From contig CADCCB010000011.1 of NCBI GenBank assembly GCA_902799905.1, positions 56,606-120,605 on the forward strand: 64,000 nt of DNA. Direction: 5' to 3'. Positions 36,391-45,984 of this stretch are shown here, in pieces. Positions within the stretch are counted from its first letter, which is position 1, and every line of letters starts with the position of its first letter. The notes beneath the pieces are model-generated. The model searched no databases, was not told the DNA's origin, and saw only the letters and a list, made by a program, of their open reading frames with translations. The DNA is from an uncultured Prevotellaceae bacterium (lineage in GTDB: Bacteria > Bacteroidota > Bacteroidia > Bacteroidales > Bacteroidaceae). Both the position numbers and the translations under genes were made by a program.

Positions 36391-39222
36391 TTATTTTTTA
36401 CTTTTCAATTTTTTAATCATCCTCCCAACTTCTCCGATCCACATTACGCACGATGTCCCGATGATGATGGCTGCCCAGTCGGCCTTTGTCAGACCCGTCA
36501 CGCTGAACATCTGCCCACCCAGTTCCACGATGATGACTTGTCCTGCCAGGATGATGGCTGCGATGAACATGAAGCCCCTGCACTTCCTGATATTGGCGAA
36601 GGCCGACTGACTGGTCATGAAGGCTCTGGCATTGAACATATTCCAGAACTGCAGCATCACGAAGATGGTGAAGAAGAGACTCAACTCCTTGGTGTCGAGT
36701 CCATCGTACGAGCCATATTGGAAGTTGAAGAGGTCGCTGACAGATGTTATCCTGCTATGCTGCATGACGAGCAGTAACGCAGAGAGTAGGATGGTGAAGA
36801 GACCGCCCATGCCGAAGATATTCCAAGCCATTCGTCTGCTGATGATGGAATCGGTCACTCGTCGTGGCCGCTCCTGCATGACCGTAGAACTGGGTGGCAG
36901 CGAAGCCAGGGCTATGGCGGCAAAGGTATCCATAATCAGGTTCACCCATAGCATCTGTGTGACATTCAGTGGCGACTCCGTGCCAGTGAATGCTCCAATG
37001 AGGACGATGAGGCAGGCCACCACATTGATGGTCATCTGGAACATGATGAAGCGCTGGATGTTCTTGTAGAGCGACCGTCCCCACATCACGGCATTAGCGA
37101 TAGTTGAGAACGAGTTGTCCTGAATGGTCATGTCACTGGCTTCTTTGGCAACAGCAGTACCATCGCCCATCGACAGCCCCACGTCGGCAGCATTCATGGC
37201 CGGCGCATCATTGGTGCCGTCGCCTGTTGCAGCCACCACCAGTCCTTGGGCTTTCAGCAGTCTGACCAGTCGCTCCTTGTCGTTGGGTCTTGCCCTCGAC
37301 AGGATTTTTATCTCCTGCACCCTGGCTGACAGTTCCTCATCGCTCATGGCGGCAAACTCGATGCCTGTCATCATGTGCTGATCGCTATCCTCGTCTGACC
37401 ACAGTCCAATCTGACGGCCAATCTCACGGGCAGTACCCGATACGTCGCCTGTGACAATCTTGACCTGAATGCCTGCATCGAGACAACTACGAATGGCGGC
37501 AGGCACTTCAGGACGCACGGGATCGCTGATGGCAAAGATGCCCACAAAGTGCAGTCCGTACACCGTAAGCCGTCCCTCGCTGAACATGTCACGCCCGTCC
37601 TCCACTTCCATATAGGCCAAGCCCAGTGTGCGCATACCCTTGTTCTGATAGTCCAGCAACTGAGAGTTGTAGGATTCGCTTGTCTCTGCCGAAAGGGCCG
37701 ACATGCCCAGTATGGTCTCTGGTGCCCCCTTGACATAAAGCATCGGTCGGCCGGTCACGTCTGACCGTACGATGGTTGCCATATATTTTAATATGGTAGA
37801 GAAGGGTAGGCGGTCGATGACCTCCACTGATTCGCGAATAGGTAGATAGTTGGTGCCGCGACCGTAGAGCCAGAGTAACAGGGCACCCTCCGTAGGGTTG
37901 CCGATGGCTTTAGTATTTGCTCCCTGAATGTCGAGGTTTGCCGTAGTATTGACGGCCAGCATCTCAGCCAGCAGACGGTCGTTGATATCCTGTTCCAGTC
38001 GGGCTTCTGCCACCTGCATCTGATTCTGCGTCAGCGTGCCCGTCTTGTCTGTACAGATGACGCTTGCTGCCCCCATGGTCTCACAGGCATGCATCGTTCT
38101 TGGCAACGTGTTCTCTTTCATCAGTTTGCGCATGCTGAAAGCCAGGCTCAGCGTGACACTCATGGGCAGCCCTTCCGGCACGGCTACAACAATCAATGTG
38201 ACGGCAATCATGATGGTATGGAGTACATAGGAGACGAACGCCAGCCAGTCGAAGGATACTCCGCTGTCCATCAGGAGATATACAGTCACCCGACCGGCGA
38301 TGACCAGTCCGGCAACCATATAACTGGCTCTCGTGATCCAGATGGCCAGTCGGTTGAGTTTGTCGCTCAGTGGCGTGGGTTCACCCTCGTTCACCTGGGC
38401 TGCCTTGAACACCCGTCCGCTCTCAGAAGCATCGCCTACTTGGAGCACGCGAGCCGTACAATAGCCTTCGATAATCGTCGTGCCCTTCATGATATGGTTC
38501 GACGGATAGGTGGCTTCCTTGTCGAAATCAGCGGGATTGGTAGTCTTTTCGGCCTGCTGTTCACCTGTCAGCGATGACTCGTTGACGATGAGGTTCAGCG
38601 ACTCCAGCAGTTCGCTGTCGGCTGGCACTTCCTCGCCTGTCTCTAGAATAATGATGTCGCCTACCACGATGTCACGGCGGGCTACCTGCCCCACATGACC
38701 GTTGCGTATCACCTTTACCAGTGTGTCGTCGTTCACCTCGTTGAGACTCTGGAATGTCTTTTCGTTGTTGCGCTCCAAAATGAATGCCACACCAGTGGCC
38801 AGCAGCAGGGCTATGATGATGCCGATGGGCTCGAAAAAGGTGGATGCGCCTTTTCCTCCCCACTCAACCTCGTAGATGGAGATGCCGATGGACAGGATGA
38901 AGACAACGATGAGAATCTTGTAGAGGGGGTCGTTGTATCCCCCAAAGAACCCCACAAGGGTAATCATGATGGTTGCTGTCAACAGAAGTGCCGGCATCAT
39001 CCAAATGGCTGTTCCCATCGAACCTGCCAGACATGCTGCCGCCCCCACCGAACCTACAAGCAAGATGCCCAGCAGTATGGTAATCCAGTGTCGGCAGGCC
39101 CGCCAAAGCCTGTCCCAAAGTGTTTCTCTCTCAGGAGGAGTCAGTACGTTGACACCGTATATCCTACGGCTCTCCAGTACTTCGGCATCAGTCAGACCAA
39201 TATAGTGATGCTCAGTTGTCAT
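36391..39222 (-). CDS. P-type Ca2+-translocating ATPase (PMCA/SERCA-like)
   Basis: 943 residues from ATG 39222; the TTG at 39228 was not chosen. The phosphorylation site is D392 in DKTGTLTQNQ. TGE-type actuator motif (SSLTGEQQ), KGAPETIL nucleotide-binding site and GDGTNDAPAMNAADVG hinge are present, with ten predicted membrane helices including the PEGLP stretch of the M4 ion site and the NLIMD of M6. These residues fit Ca2+ export. It lies 9 bp after parE and 8 bp before the S41 protease. Substrate is inferred from motifs. Confidence 0.92.
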   Translation of the reverse strand: MTTEHHYIGLTDAEVLESRRIYGVNVLTPPERETLWDRLWRACRHWITILLGILLVGSVGAAACLAGSMGTAIWMMPALLLTATIMITLVGFFGGYNDPLYKILIVVFILSIGISIYEVEWGGKGASTFFEPIGIIIALLLATGVAFILERNNEKTFQSLNEVNDDTLVKVIRNGHVGQVARRDIVVGDIIILETGEEVPADSELLESLNLIVNESSLTGEQQAEKTTNPADFDKEATYPSNHIMKGTTIIEGYCTARVLQVGDASESGRVFKAAQVNEGEPTPLSDKLNRLAIWITRASYMVAGLVIAGRVTVYLLMDSGVSFDWLAFVSYVLHTIMIAVTLIVVAVPEGLPMSVTLSLAFSMRKLMKENTLPRTMHACETMGAASVICTDKTGTLTQNQMQVAEARLEQDINDRLLAEMLAVNTTANLDIQGANTKAIGNPTEGALLLWLYGRGTNYLPIRESVEVIDRLPFSTILKYMATIVRSDVTGRPMLYVKGAPETILGMSALSAETSESYNSQLLDYQNKGMRTLGLAYMEVEDGRDMFSEGRLTVYGLHFVGIFAISDPVRPEVPAAIRSCLDAGIQVKIVTGDVSGTAREIGRQIGLWSDEDSDQHMMTGIEFAAMSDEELSARVQEIKILSRARPNDKERLVRLLKAQGLVVAATGDGTNDAPAMNAADVGLSMGDGTAVAKEASDMTIQDNSFSTIANAVMWGRSLYKNIQRFIMFQMTINVVACLIVLIGAFTGTESPLNVTQMLWVNLIMDTFAAIALASLPPSSTVMQERPRRVTDSIISRRMAWNIFGMGGLFTILLSALLLVMQHSRITSVSDLFNFQYGSYDGLDTKELSLFFTIFVMLQFWNMFNARAFMTSQSAFANIRKCRGFMFIAAIILAGQVIIVELGGQMFSVTGLTKADWAAIIIGTSCVMWIGEVGRMIKKLKSKK

Positions 39223-39231
39223 AGTCAACAG

Positions 39232-41235
39232 TTAGTCGTAGGCCTCCTCTTCCTCTGGGCGGTCTTCCTCGATCACCAGGTTTTCGATAATGAAGTTCTG
39301 ACGCTCCATCGTGTTCTTACCCATGTAGTACTCCAGGAGTTTCTGTACCTGGTCGGTCTTATGCAGCGTTACCTGCTCCAGACGCATATCAGGACCAATG
39401 AAACCGGCAAATTCCTCGGGTGATATCTCGCCAAGGCCCTTGAAGCGTGTGATCTCAGGATCGGGGCCAAGGTCGCTGATAGCCTTTACGCGCTCCTCTT
39501 CACTATAGCAGTATCGGGTAATGAAGTCGCTCTTGGCTTTTGGCCTTTGGCTTTTGGCGTTCTTCTCGTCCTCTTCAGCCAGTACCTCTTTTTTCCTGAT
39601 TTTCGTACGACGGTTGCGCACGCGGAACAAAGGTGTCTGTAGGACAAAGACATGCCCCTTGCGAATCAGTTCCGGGAAGAACTGTAGGAAGAACGTGATG
39701 ATGAGCAGACGGATGTGCATGCCGTCAACATCAGCATCGGTGGCCACGATGACCTTGTTGTAGCGCAGCGTGTCGAGACCTTCCTCAATGTCGAGTGCCG
39801 CCTGTAGCAGGTTGAACTCTTCGTTCTCATAGACCACCTTCTTGGTCAGTCCAAATGTGTTTAAGGGTTTTCCCCTTAAAGAGAAGACGGCCTGCGTGTT
39901 CACGTCACGGCTCTTGGTGATGGAGCCGCTGGCCGAATCGCCCTCGGTGATGAAGATGCACGATTCTTCCTTGCGGTCGTTTTTGACATCGCTGAAATGG
40001 ATGCGACAGTCGCGCAACTTCCTGTTGTGCAGATTGGCTTTCTTGGCTCGCTCACGGGCTAGTTTTGTCACGCCGGCCATTGCCTTGCGCTCCTTCTCAC
40101 TCTCTTGTATCTTCTGCAACATCACCTCAGCCGTATCGGGGTTCCTATGCAGGAAGTTGTCCACCTCTTGCTTGATGAAGTCACCCACATATTTGTTGAT
40201 GGAAGGTGGCATGGGGTGGTCGGCATCGACGGTCGGCGGAACGGGAGCCATTGTCAGGGAACCCAGTTTGATCTTCGTCTGGCTTTCAAACATGGGCTCC
40301 TCCACATTCAGGGCAATGGCGGCCACGATACCTGTACGGATGTCGGTGTATTCAAGGTTCTTCTGGAAGAACTCTTTGATGGTCTTTGCAATATGCTCCT
40401 TGAAGGCACTCTGGTGGGTGCCGCCTTGGGTGGTATGCTGACCATTGACAAACGAATAGTATTCCTCACCATACTGGTTGGCATGCGTGAATGCTATCTC
40501 GATGTCCTCGCCCTGCAAGTGGATGATGGGGTAGAGGGCATCGGCACTCATGCGATCCTTCAGCAAATCCTCAAGTCCGCGACGGGAGAGGATGCGTCGG
40601 CCATTGTACATGATGGCCAGTCCAATATTAAGATAGGTGTAGTTGCGCAGCATGGTTTCCACAATGTCATCGTGGAACTGGTAATTCTGGAAGAGCGTCG
40701 GGTCCGGCTCAAAATAGATATAGGTGCCGTTCTCGTCGTCGGTATCCTCAGTGACATCGGTCACCAGTTTGCCTTGCTCAAAAGTGGCCTTGCGCACCTT
40801 GCCGTCACGATAAGAGCAGACTTCAAAGTGCGTGCTCAGCGCATTGACGGCCTTCACGCCCACGCCATTCAATCCAATAGACTTCTTGAAGGCTTTCGAG
40901 TCGTATTTGCCGCCCGTGTTCAGCACTGAGACGGCCTCAATCAGTTTACCTTGTGGGATGCCGCGGCCATAGTCGCGCACGGAGACCCGCAGGTTATCTT
41001 CCACATTGATCTCAATGCGGTCGCCGGCCTTCATCTTAAACTCGTCGATAGAGTTGTCGATAACCTCTTTCAGTAGGACATAGATACCGTCTTCCGGTAG
41101 CGAACCATCACCTAGTCTTCCGATATACATACCAGGGCGTAGCCGGATATGCTCAGTACCTGTCAGGGTCCTGATGTTCTCATCACCGTATTCTACGGTG
41201 TTCTGTTGTTCAAGGATAGTATTGTCTTCAGCCAT
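39232..41235 (-). CDS. parE: DNA topoisomerase IV subunit B
   Basis: 667 residues. GHKL ATPase motifs ([37 protein letters not shown]), TOPRIM residues ([21 protein letters not shown]) and the C-terminal [14 protein letters not shown] place it in the GyrB/ParE family. The length without the long GyrB insert and the C-terminal motif order favour ParE. With ParC it decatenates chromosomes. A lysine-rich stretch, [10 protein letters not shown], is encoded by a tandem repeat at 39533-39558, an apparent in-frame insertion in a surface loop. The upstream acetyltransferase gene ends immediately before its start codon. Confidence 0.9.
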   Translation of the reverse strand: MAEDNTILEQQNTVEYGDENIRTLTGTEHIRLRPGMYIGRLGDGSLPEDGIYVLLKEVIDNSIDEFKMKAGDRIEINVEDNLRVSVRDYGRGIPQGKLIEAVSVLNTGGKYDSKAFKKSIGLNGVGVKAVNALSTHFEVCSYRDGKVRKATFEQGKLVTDVTEDTDDENGTYIYFEPDPTLFQNYQFHDDIVETMLRNYTYLNIGLAIMYNGRRILSRRGLEDLLKDRMSADALYPIIHLQGEDIEIAFTHANQYGEEYYSFVNGQHTTQGGTHQSAFKEHIAKTIKEFFQKNLEYTDIRTGIVAAIALNVEEPMFESQTKIKLGSLTMAPVPPTVDADHPMPPSINKYVGDFIKQEVDNFLHRNPDTAEVMLQKIQESEKERKAMAGVTKLARERAKKANLHNRKLRDCRIHFSDVKNDRKEESCIFITEGDSASGSITKSRDVNTQAVFSLRGKPLNTFGLTKKVVYENEEFNLLQAALDIEEGLDTLRYNKVIVATDADVDGMHIRLLIITFFLQFFPELIRKGHVFVLQTPLFRVRNRRTKIRKKEVLAEEDEKNAKSQRPKAKSDFITRYCYSEEERVKAISDLGPDPEITRFKGLGEISPEEFAGFIGPDMRLEQVTLHKTDQVQKLLEYYMGKNTMERQNFIIENLVIEEDRPEEEEAYD
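39533..39558. repeat. Short tandem repeat inserted in frame in parE
   Basis: The plus strand reads alternating TTTGGC and TTTTGGC units. In the parE reading frame it encodes [10 protein letters not shown], which interrupts an otherwise conserved Lys/Glu-rich loop. Confidence 0.55.
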
Positions 41236-42390
41236 TTATAGTTGTTTCTTATAGCATCTTCTCTTTTTATGCTGTTCGTTCTCAAAATACTGCCACAGGC
41301 TCTGAACCTTGTCGTTGGACTCCATCTCAACATGGGTCTCTCCCCACTTGAATCCATATTTTTGGTAGATAGGGATGAGGTGGTAGAACAGCAGCGCATT
41401 GGCACCCTTGGCCCTGTATTCGGGTAGAATGCCTACCAGCAGCAGGTCTACGACATCCGTCTTGTGGAACTTCAGCGCCCTGATGATATGCCACCATCCA
41501 AATGGCAGCAGTCTTCCGTTGCGGCACTTCTGTAGCGCCTTTGTCAGCGAGGGGATGGTGATGCCCACGCCAATCACGTCGTGCCCCGGTGTGTTCCAGT
41601 CTTCAATGACGCAGATCAGATTCATGTCAAAATACTTGAAGTACATCTTGACATATTCGTCAATCTGGCTTTGCGTCATTTGTGAGAAACCATAGAGTTG
41701 CCCAAAGGTCTTGTTCACCACTTCGAGCACCTTCTGGCCGTATTGTTCAGGGCCGAATACCTGACTGCGGCTCAACCGTGGCGTGTGCAGGTTGTAGCGT
41801 TTCATGCACAGTTCTGCCACGCGCTTCATTTTCTCTGGCATGCCCTTTTCCGGCACAAAGACCTTGAATTCCAAGTAGTCGTTGTCCTTCTCGTAGCCCT
41901 CCATCTGCTCCATGTGGCGCGGGTAGTACTCATAGTTGTAGAGCGTAGCCATGGTGCCCAGTTCCTGGAAGCCCTTGGTGAGCATACCTTCCGGATCCAT
42001 GTCGGTAAAGCCCAGCGGACCGATAATCTCCGTCATACCTTTTTCTCGCCCCCATGTCTCGACGGCCTTCAGCAAGGCAGCCGACACCTCGGTGTCATCA
42101 ATGAAGTCGATCCAACCGAAGCGCACGGCCTTTCGGTTCCACTGTTTATTATAGCGATGGTTGATGATGGCGGCCACGCGTCCCACTATCTTGCCGTCTT
42201 TCCAAGCAAGGAAATAATCGGCTTCACAGAACTCAAAGGCAGAATTCTTGTCGTGGCTGAGCGTATGAAGTTCGTCACTATACAAATTGGGAGCATCATA
42301 TTCGTTGCCTTTGTAGAGGTCGTAGCGGAACTGGATGAACTTTTTCAGGTCGCGCTTGCCGGTTACTCGTTTGATTTCTATTGACGCCAT
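41236..42390 (-). CDS. GNAT-like N-acetyltransferase (YghO-type)
   Basis: 384 residues from ATG 42390 (the start at 42414 lies over the -7 element). The N-terminal half has FRYDLYKGNEYDAPNLYSDEL, a pattern of the YghO-like GNAT proteins, then ADYFLAWKDGKIVGRVAAIIN and GPLGFTDMDPEG. The C-terminal half repeats a GNAT-like fold (FKWGETHVEMESNDKVQSLWQ). The substrate is unknown. It heads the operon with parE, the Ca2+-ATPase and the S41 protease. Confidence 0.75.
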   Translation of the reverse strand: MASIEIKRVTGKRDLKKFIQFRYDLYKGNEYDAPNLYSDELHTLSHDKNSAFEFCEADYFLAWKDGKIVGRVAAIINHRYNKQWNRKAVRFGWIDFIDDTEVSAALLKAVETWGREKGMTEIIGPLGFTDMDPEGMLTKGFQELGTMATLYNYEYYPRHMEQMEGYEKDNDYLEFKVFVPEKGMPEKMKRVAELCMKRYNLHTPRLSRSQVFGPEQYGQKVLEVVNKTFGQLYGFSQMTQSQIDEYVKMYFKYFDMNLICVIEDWNTPGHDVIGVGITIPSLTKALQKCRNGRLLPFGWWHIIRALKFHKTDVVDLLLVGILPEYRAKGANALLFYHLIPIYQKYGFKWGETHVEMESNDKVQSLWQYFENEQHKKRRCYKKQL

Positions 42391-42418
42391 AACTTCCTTT
42401 TTTTGGTATAACAACGTA

Positions 42419-42426
42419 CAAAGGTA
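42419..42426 (-). promoter_or_regulatory. -7 element for the acetyltransferase-parE operon
   Basis: TACCTTTG on the minus strand, 28 bp before the start at 42390. Confidence 0.45.
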
Positions 42427-42476
42427 AGACTTTTTCGGGAAAATACGTCATAAAAAAACTATTTTTAGCAACTTTT

Positions 42477-42507
42477 CTTGCCATTTCAAGAAAATTTATT
42501 ATCTTTG
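42477..42507 (+). promoter_or_regulatory. Promoter of the OmpA-family gene
   Basis: CTTG (42477-42480, one mismatch to TTTG), a 19-bp spacer and TATCTTTG (42500-42507), 37 bp before the ATG at 42545. Confidence 0.5.
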
Positions 42508-42544
42508 CAGACAAAATTCGAATTTAAAACAAACTCTAGAGCAA

Positions 42545-43726
42545 ATGAAAATCAAAAAACTGATGTTGGCAGCCCTCGCGCTGCTGATGGTAGGTGCCGC
42601 ACAGGCTCAGACCAGAGAATGGAAGTCTTACTCCTATGTGGAAGCACAGGGAGGTGTACAATTGACAGCCACCAATGCCAAGATGGACAAGTTAATCACT
42701 CCCACGGCAGCCCTGTCGTTTGGTCATTATTTCTCGCCTGTTGTAGGAGCACGTCTCCATGTCAACGCATGGCAGTCGAAAGGTGGCATCAACGACCAGT
42801 ACTACAAGTGGAAGTACATAACCCCAGATTTGGACTTGATGCTCAACCTCACCAATATGTTCAGCAAAGGCACAAATCATCCTCTGAATTTGATTCTGCT
42901 GGGTGGTGTCGGTCTGAACTATGCTTGGGACAATGATGAACTGAAGGCGCTCAACCTGCCTGCTGACGCTACGCCCTTAGCATGGAAAGACAACCGCTTG
43001 AGCCATAACCTCCGTGCTGGCCTTCGTCTAGAGACCAATCAGGCCAAGCCTGTTGGTGTTTCACTCGAGGTGAATGCCAACTCACTGAGCGACCGCTTCA
43101 ACTCAAAGACTAACGATGCTGATGATTGGCAGTTCACGGCTATGCTTGGTCTTAGCGTGCGTTTTGGCTATAAGCAGGCTGATCCCAAATTCATCACAAA
43201 GATTATCACCGTTCTGGATACTATCGAGGTTGATGAGCCCACCACAATCATGGTGAAGGAGAAGCGTCCTGTTGAGAGGATGGAGAAGAAAAGCATCAGA
43301 GAGGCAGTATTCTTCAACCTCGCACAGAGTGATGCCAATAAGGCCGCCGGTATTGACGCTGCCATCAAGAACATTGCCGATCTGATGAAGACTAGCGACG
43401 ATGCTAAGTTCACCATCACTGGCTATGCTGACAAAGGTACGGGTAATGCAAGGGTCAATAAGGTCTATGCTAAGAAGCGTGCTGACGATGTCGCTTCAAA
43501 ATTGATCAAGGAGCATGGAATCGATGCCAGCCGTATTTCTACCGACTCAAAGGGTGATACCGTTCAGCCGTTCGAGGAGAACGATAAGAACCGTTGCGTC
43601 ATCGTAACTGGCGAGGGCACCTTCAAGGTGACTACCTATGAGGAGGTTGAGGTTGAGAAGCAGTCCACCAAGAGGGTGAAGAAGACTGTCAGCCGCGACA
43701 TGGAGGTGAAGGAGCAGATAAATTAA
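42545..43726 (+). CDS. OmpA family outer membrane protein
   Basis: 393 residues with a signal peptide (1-21, ending AQA). Residues about 25-225 form beta-strands of an outer membrane barrel. From 270 an OmpA-like peptidoglycan-binding domain follows (AVFFNLAQSDANKA...ITGYADKGTGNARVNKVYAKKRADDV), with the Asp and Arg of the diaminopimelate-binding pocket in GYADKGTGN and YAKKRADDV. A Glu/Lys/Val-rich tail ends the protein. It would tie the outer membrane to the cell wall. It is a single gene with its own promoter and a strong terminator. Confidence 0.9.
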   Translation: MKIKKLMLAALALLMVGAAQAQTREWKSYSYVEAQGGVQLTATNAKMDKLITPTAALSFGHYFSPVVGARLHVNAWQSKGGINDQYYKWKYITPDLDLMLNLTNMFSKGTNHPLNLILLGGVGLNYAWDNDELKALNLPADATPLAWKDNRLSHNLRAGLRLETNQAKPVGVSLEVNANSLSDRFNSKTNDADDWQFTAMLGLSVRFGYKQADPKFITKIITVLDTIEVDEPTTIMVKEKRPVERMEKKSIREAVFFNLAQSDANKAAGIDAAIKNIADLMKTSDDAKFTITGYADKGTGNARVNKVYAKKRADDVASKLIKEHGIDASRISTDSKGDTVQPFEENDKNRCVIVTGEGTFKVTTYEEVEVEKQSTKRVKKTVSRDMEVKEQIN

Positions 43727-43746
43727 TCCTGTCTCCATAGATGATA

Positions 43747-43783
43747 AAAGGCGTCCGAATCTTTCGGGCGCCTTTATTTTTTG
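43747..43783 (+). terminator. Strong intrinsic terminator, probably bidirectional
   Basis: Stem arms 43747-43759 and 43763-43775 pair over 13 bp with one T-G wobble, a 3-nt loop and a following run ATTTTTT. It lies between the OmpA-family gene and the convergent LRR gene, and the arms' AAA/TTT ends would serve both directions. Confidence 0.85.
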
Positions 43784-43795
43784 CTGCAATTCTAT

Positions 43796-44761
43796 TTATT
43801 TCATTTCCTTAATATTCTGGAATTTCTTCCAGACCTTGTCTCTGTAATAGGTGTTGAGTTGTCCGTCGGGTACATAGACTGTTGCTGTGAATGCATCGAA
43901 GGCGTTCTCGATGACTGCTGGGAAACGCTTCGGGGTGTTGATGGTCTTCAGACTGGTGCAGCCACTGAAAGACTTCTCACGCAGACGTTCCACGCTCTTT
44001 GACAAGGTCACGCTCTGCAGGGCTGTGCAACCCATGAAGGTGCCTGCCTCAACAAAACGGATGCCTTGAGGAATCTCGATCTCCGTCAGACTTGTGCAAT
44101 CTCTGAATGCCTCCTCGCCGATTTCTTCCATCCTCTCTGGGAATACTACTTTCTGTAAGCCAGTACATCCGGCAAAGGCTTGGGGTGCAATGTAGCGTAC
44201 ATCGGCGGGCAGTGTCGTGTTTTTGCAGCCTGCCACCAGCATCAGTTTGCCCTTCCAGGTGCAGATGATACCGTGACAGTTGTTTCGAGAGTCGTAGTGA
44301 GTATTGGCGGTGTCCACCTGAAGGTCTTCCAAGTTTGGACAGTCGGCAAAGGCTCCATAGTCGATAGTTACGACGCTAGCCGGTATCACAATGTCTTTCA
44401 ACTTCTCTGAATGGGCAAAGGCACCTGCGGGAATCTCCTTGACACAGAGGAAATAGCGGAACTCGCCAAACGACAGCAGGTTGCAGTTGCTGAAGATCTG
44501 CCCCAGACTATCTACATTTAAGGCATCAATGCTGGTCATCTCGGTAGCATTCGCCTCAATCCATCCCTGCTGACGTGCAAGGGTGATAAGGGGCTCGTTG
44601 GTTTGCAGGGTGGCAATCACCTCCATCTCGACATCGGGCTTTTGAGACTCATCAGGGCTACCCACAAGGTCGATAGCAAAGAAACACAAAACGAAAATGG
44701 CTAGGGCAGCGATACCGCCTAAGAACCAAATCTGCTTAAAAAAAGGTGTTTGTTGACTCAT
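43796..44761 (-). CDS. Membrane-anchored BspA-type leucine-rich repeat protein
   Basis: 321 residues. A membrane helix at about 11-31 (no cleavage site) anchors it. From about 115 to 290 there are LRR_5 (BspA-like) repeats of about 23 residues with the pattern IPxxVxxIxxxAFxxCxxLxxV, e.g. IGEEAFRDCTSLTEIEIP. Such repeats mediate binding; the partner is unknown. The gene is the last of the symporter-methyltransferase-LRR group, 11 bp after the methyltransferase. Confidence 0.82.
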   Translation of the reverse strand: MSQQTPFFKQIWFLGGIAALAIFVLCFFAIDLVGSPDESQKPDVEMEVIATLQTNEPLITLARQQGWIEANATEMTSIDALNVDSLGQIFSNCNLLSFGEFRYFLCVKEIPAGAFAHSEKLKDIVIPASVVTIDYGAFADCPNLEDLQVDTANTHYDSRNNCHGIICTWKGKLMLVAGCKNTTLPADVRYIAPQAFAGCTGLQKVVFPERMEEIGEEAFRDCTSLTEIEIPQGIRFVEAGTFMGCTALQSVTLSKSVERLREKSFSGCTSLKTINTPKRFPAVIENAFDAFTATVYVPDGQLNTYYRDKVWKKFQNIKEMK

Positions 44762-44772
44762 AATTAGTTATT

Positions 44773-45984
44773 TTAAAAGGTTGTTTTTTTGCATAAGAGC
44801 AGCACATGCCGATTGGCATCCAGCGTGGTGGCAAAGATGTAGTCTGTACCACCATCAGACAGTTTCAGCCTCTTTCGCAGTTCTACTACTGAGAGGGGAA
44901 AATTCCTCGTCGTCACATTAGCCTGCAGAATACCCTTGAGTGTCGTCTTGAGTTCCTGCTTATTCATCGATGAAATGGCTGTAATCTGGAATTTCCGTCC
45001 AGGAAAATCAGGAATGGGGCTGTCGATTACGAAGAGATGGCTGTTGGTGGCTAGTGGCTGTACGCCGAAGGCTGCTGCCACCTCGTTGAAACAGCCTGCT
45101 TTCATGATGGAAGCGTTGGGCTCGTAGAGGAAGAGGCCTTCTAAGGAAGATGGATCATCCTGATAGATATGGGCGTTTTGATTCGGCTGAGAATGCAGGG
45201 CAACGGTGAATGTCGAATCGTCGTTGACACAAAACAGCATAGGGTCTTTAGGAGCATTTTCCTCCATGACGATAAGCAGTTCTTTGCACTCGTTCTGCAC
45301 GGATATTACGTGTACCTCTTTAATATATTGTTGGCCCAAGTCCAAAACGGCTTTATGCCAATCGAGCATTGGCGACAGTTTGAGGATGACGTAGTCAGCC
45401 TTGCTGAGTAGTTCTTCCTTGATATCCAGCACATTGGGTGTGCAGTCGGCAATGCCATAGGTGCGTCCACCATGAATGTCACGACGGGCTGGGTCAAGGA
45501 AGATGATAGTAGCATGCCCCTCAAATTGATGTAAATAGTCGATTCCATCGCTACAGAGAGCCTCCACGCTTTTGCCCATAGTCACAAAGTTGGAGGTGAC
45601 AACAGCAAAGAGGTCGGCATTCTGTTCCACATAGGTGGCTTTCTGAAACACGCCGCTCATCAAGGTGAAGTCAACGCCAAAGCCGCCTGTGAGGTCGATA
45701 AGGGTATGGGGGGAAGGGCATGAGGGTAGCAGTCGGCGGCAAAGGTTGGCCTTGTAACTGGCTGTTTGCTCGCTGGAACATTGTTCCATAGAGAGACCGA
45801 TAGGGTAGAGGATATCGTCGTTGCTTGCCCATGTGGGCAGTTTGCTGCGTGCTGCTTTCCTGCCTGCTATCTGTCGCAGGGCCAATGGCATGTCAACGTC
45901 GGCATCGCTGCATCGCTGTAATGCCAGTTGGCGCGTGTCGGCCTCCTGGTTACGCTTGATATAGTCACGGGTTGCGGTGTTCAT
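44773..45984 (-). CDS. SAM-dependent methyltransferase with THUMP-like domain
   Basis: 403 residues from ATG 45984, which overlaps the symporter stop codon (ATGA), so translation is coupled. The Rossmann SAM-binding motif is LIDLTGGFGVDFTLM and the catalytic-loop region is IIFLDPARRD, as in RNA methyltransferases of the THUMP-like group. A C-terminal domain (about 300-403) fits the THUMP-like module. Probable RNA methylation; target base unknown. A longer start at 46041 lies inside the symporter gene and was rejected. Confidence 0.82.
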   Translation of the reverse strand: MNTATRDYIKRNQEADTRQLALQRCSDADVDMPLALRQIAGRKAARSKLPTWASNDDILYPIGLSMEQCSSEQTASYKANLCRRLLPSCPSPHTLIDLTGGFGVDFTLMSGVFQKATYVEQNADLFAVVTSNFVTMGKSVEALCSDGIDYLHQFEGHATIIFLDPARRDIHGGRTYGIADCTPNVLDIKEELLSKADYVILKLSPMLDWHKAVLDLGQQYIKEVHVISVQNECKELLIVMEENAPKDPMLFCVNDDSTFTVALHSQPNQNAHIYQDDPSSLEGLFLYEPNASIMKAGCFNEVAAAFGVQPLATNSHLFVIDSPIPDFPGRKFQITAISSMNKQELKTTLKGILQANVTTRNFPLSVVELRKRLKLSDGGTDYIFATTLDANRHVLLLCKKTTF

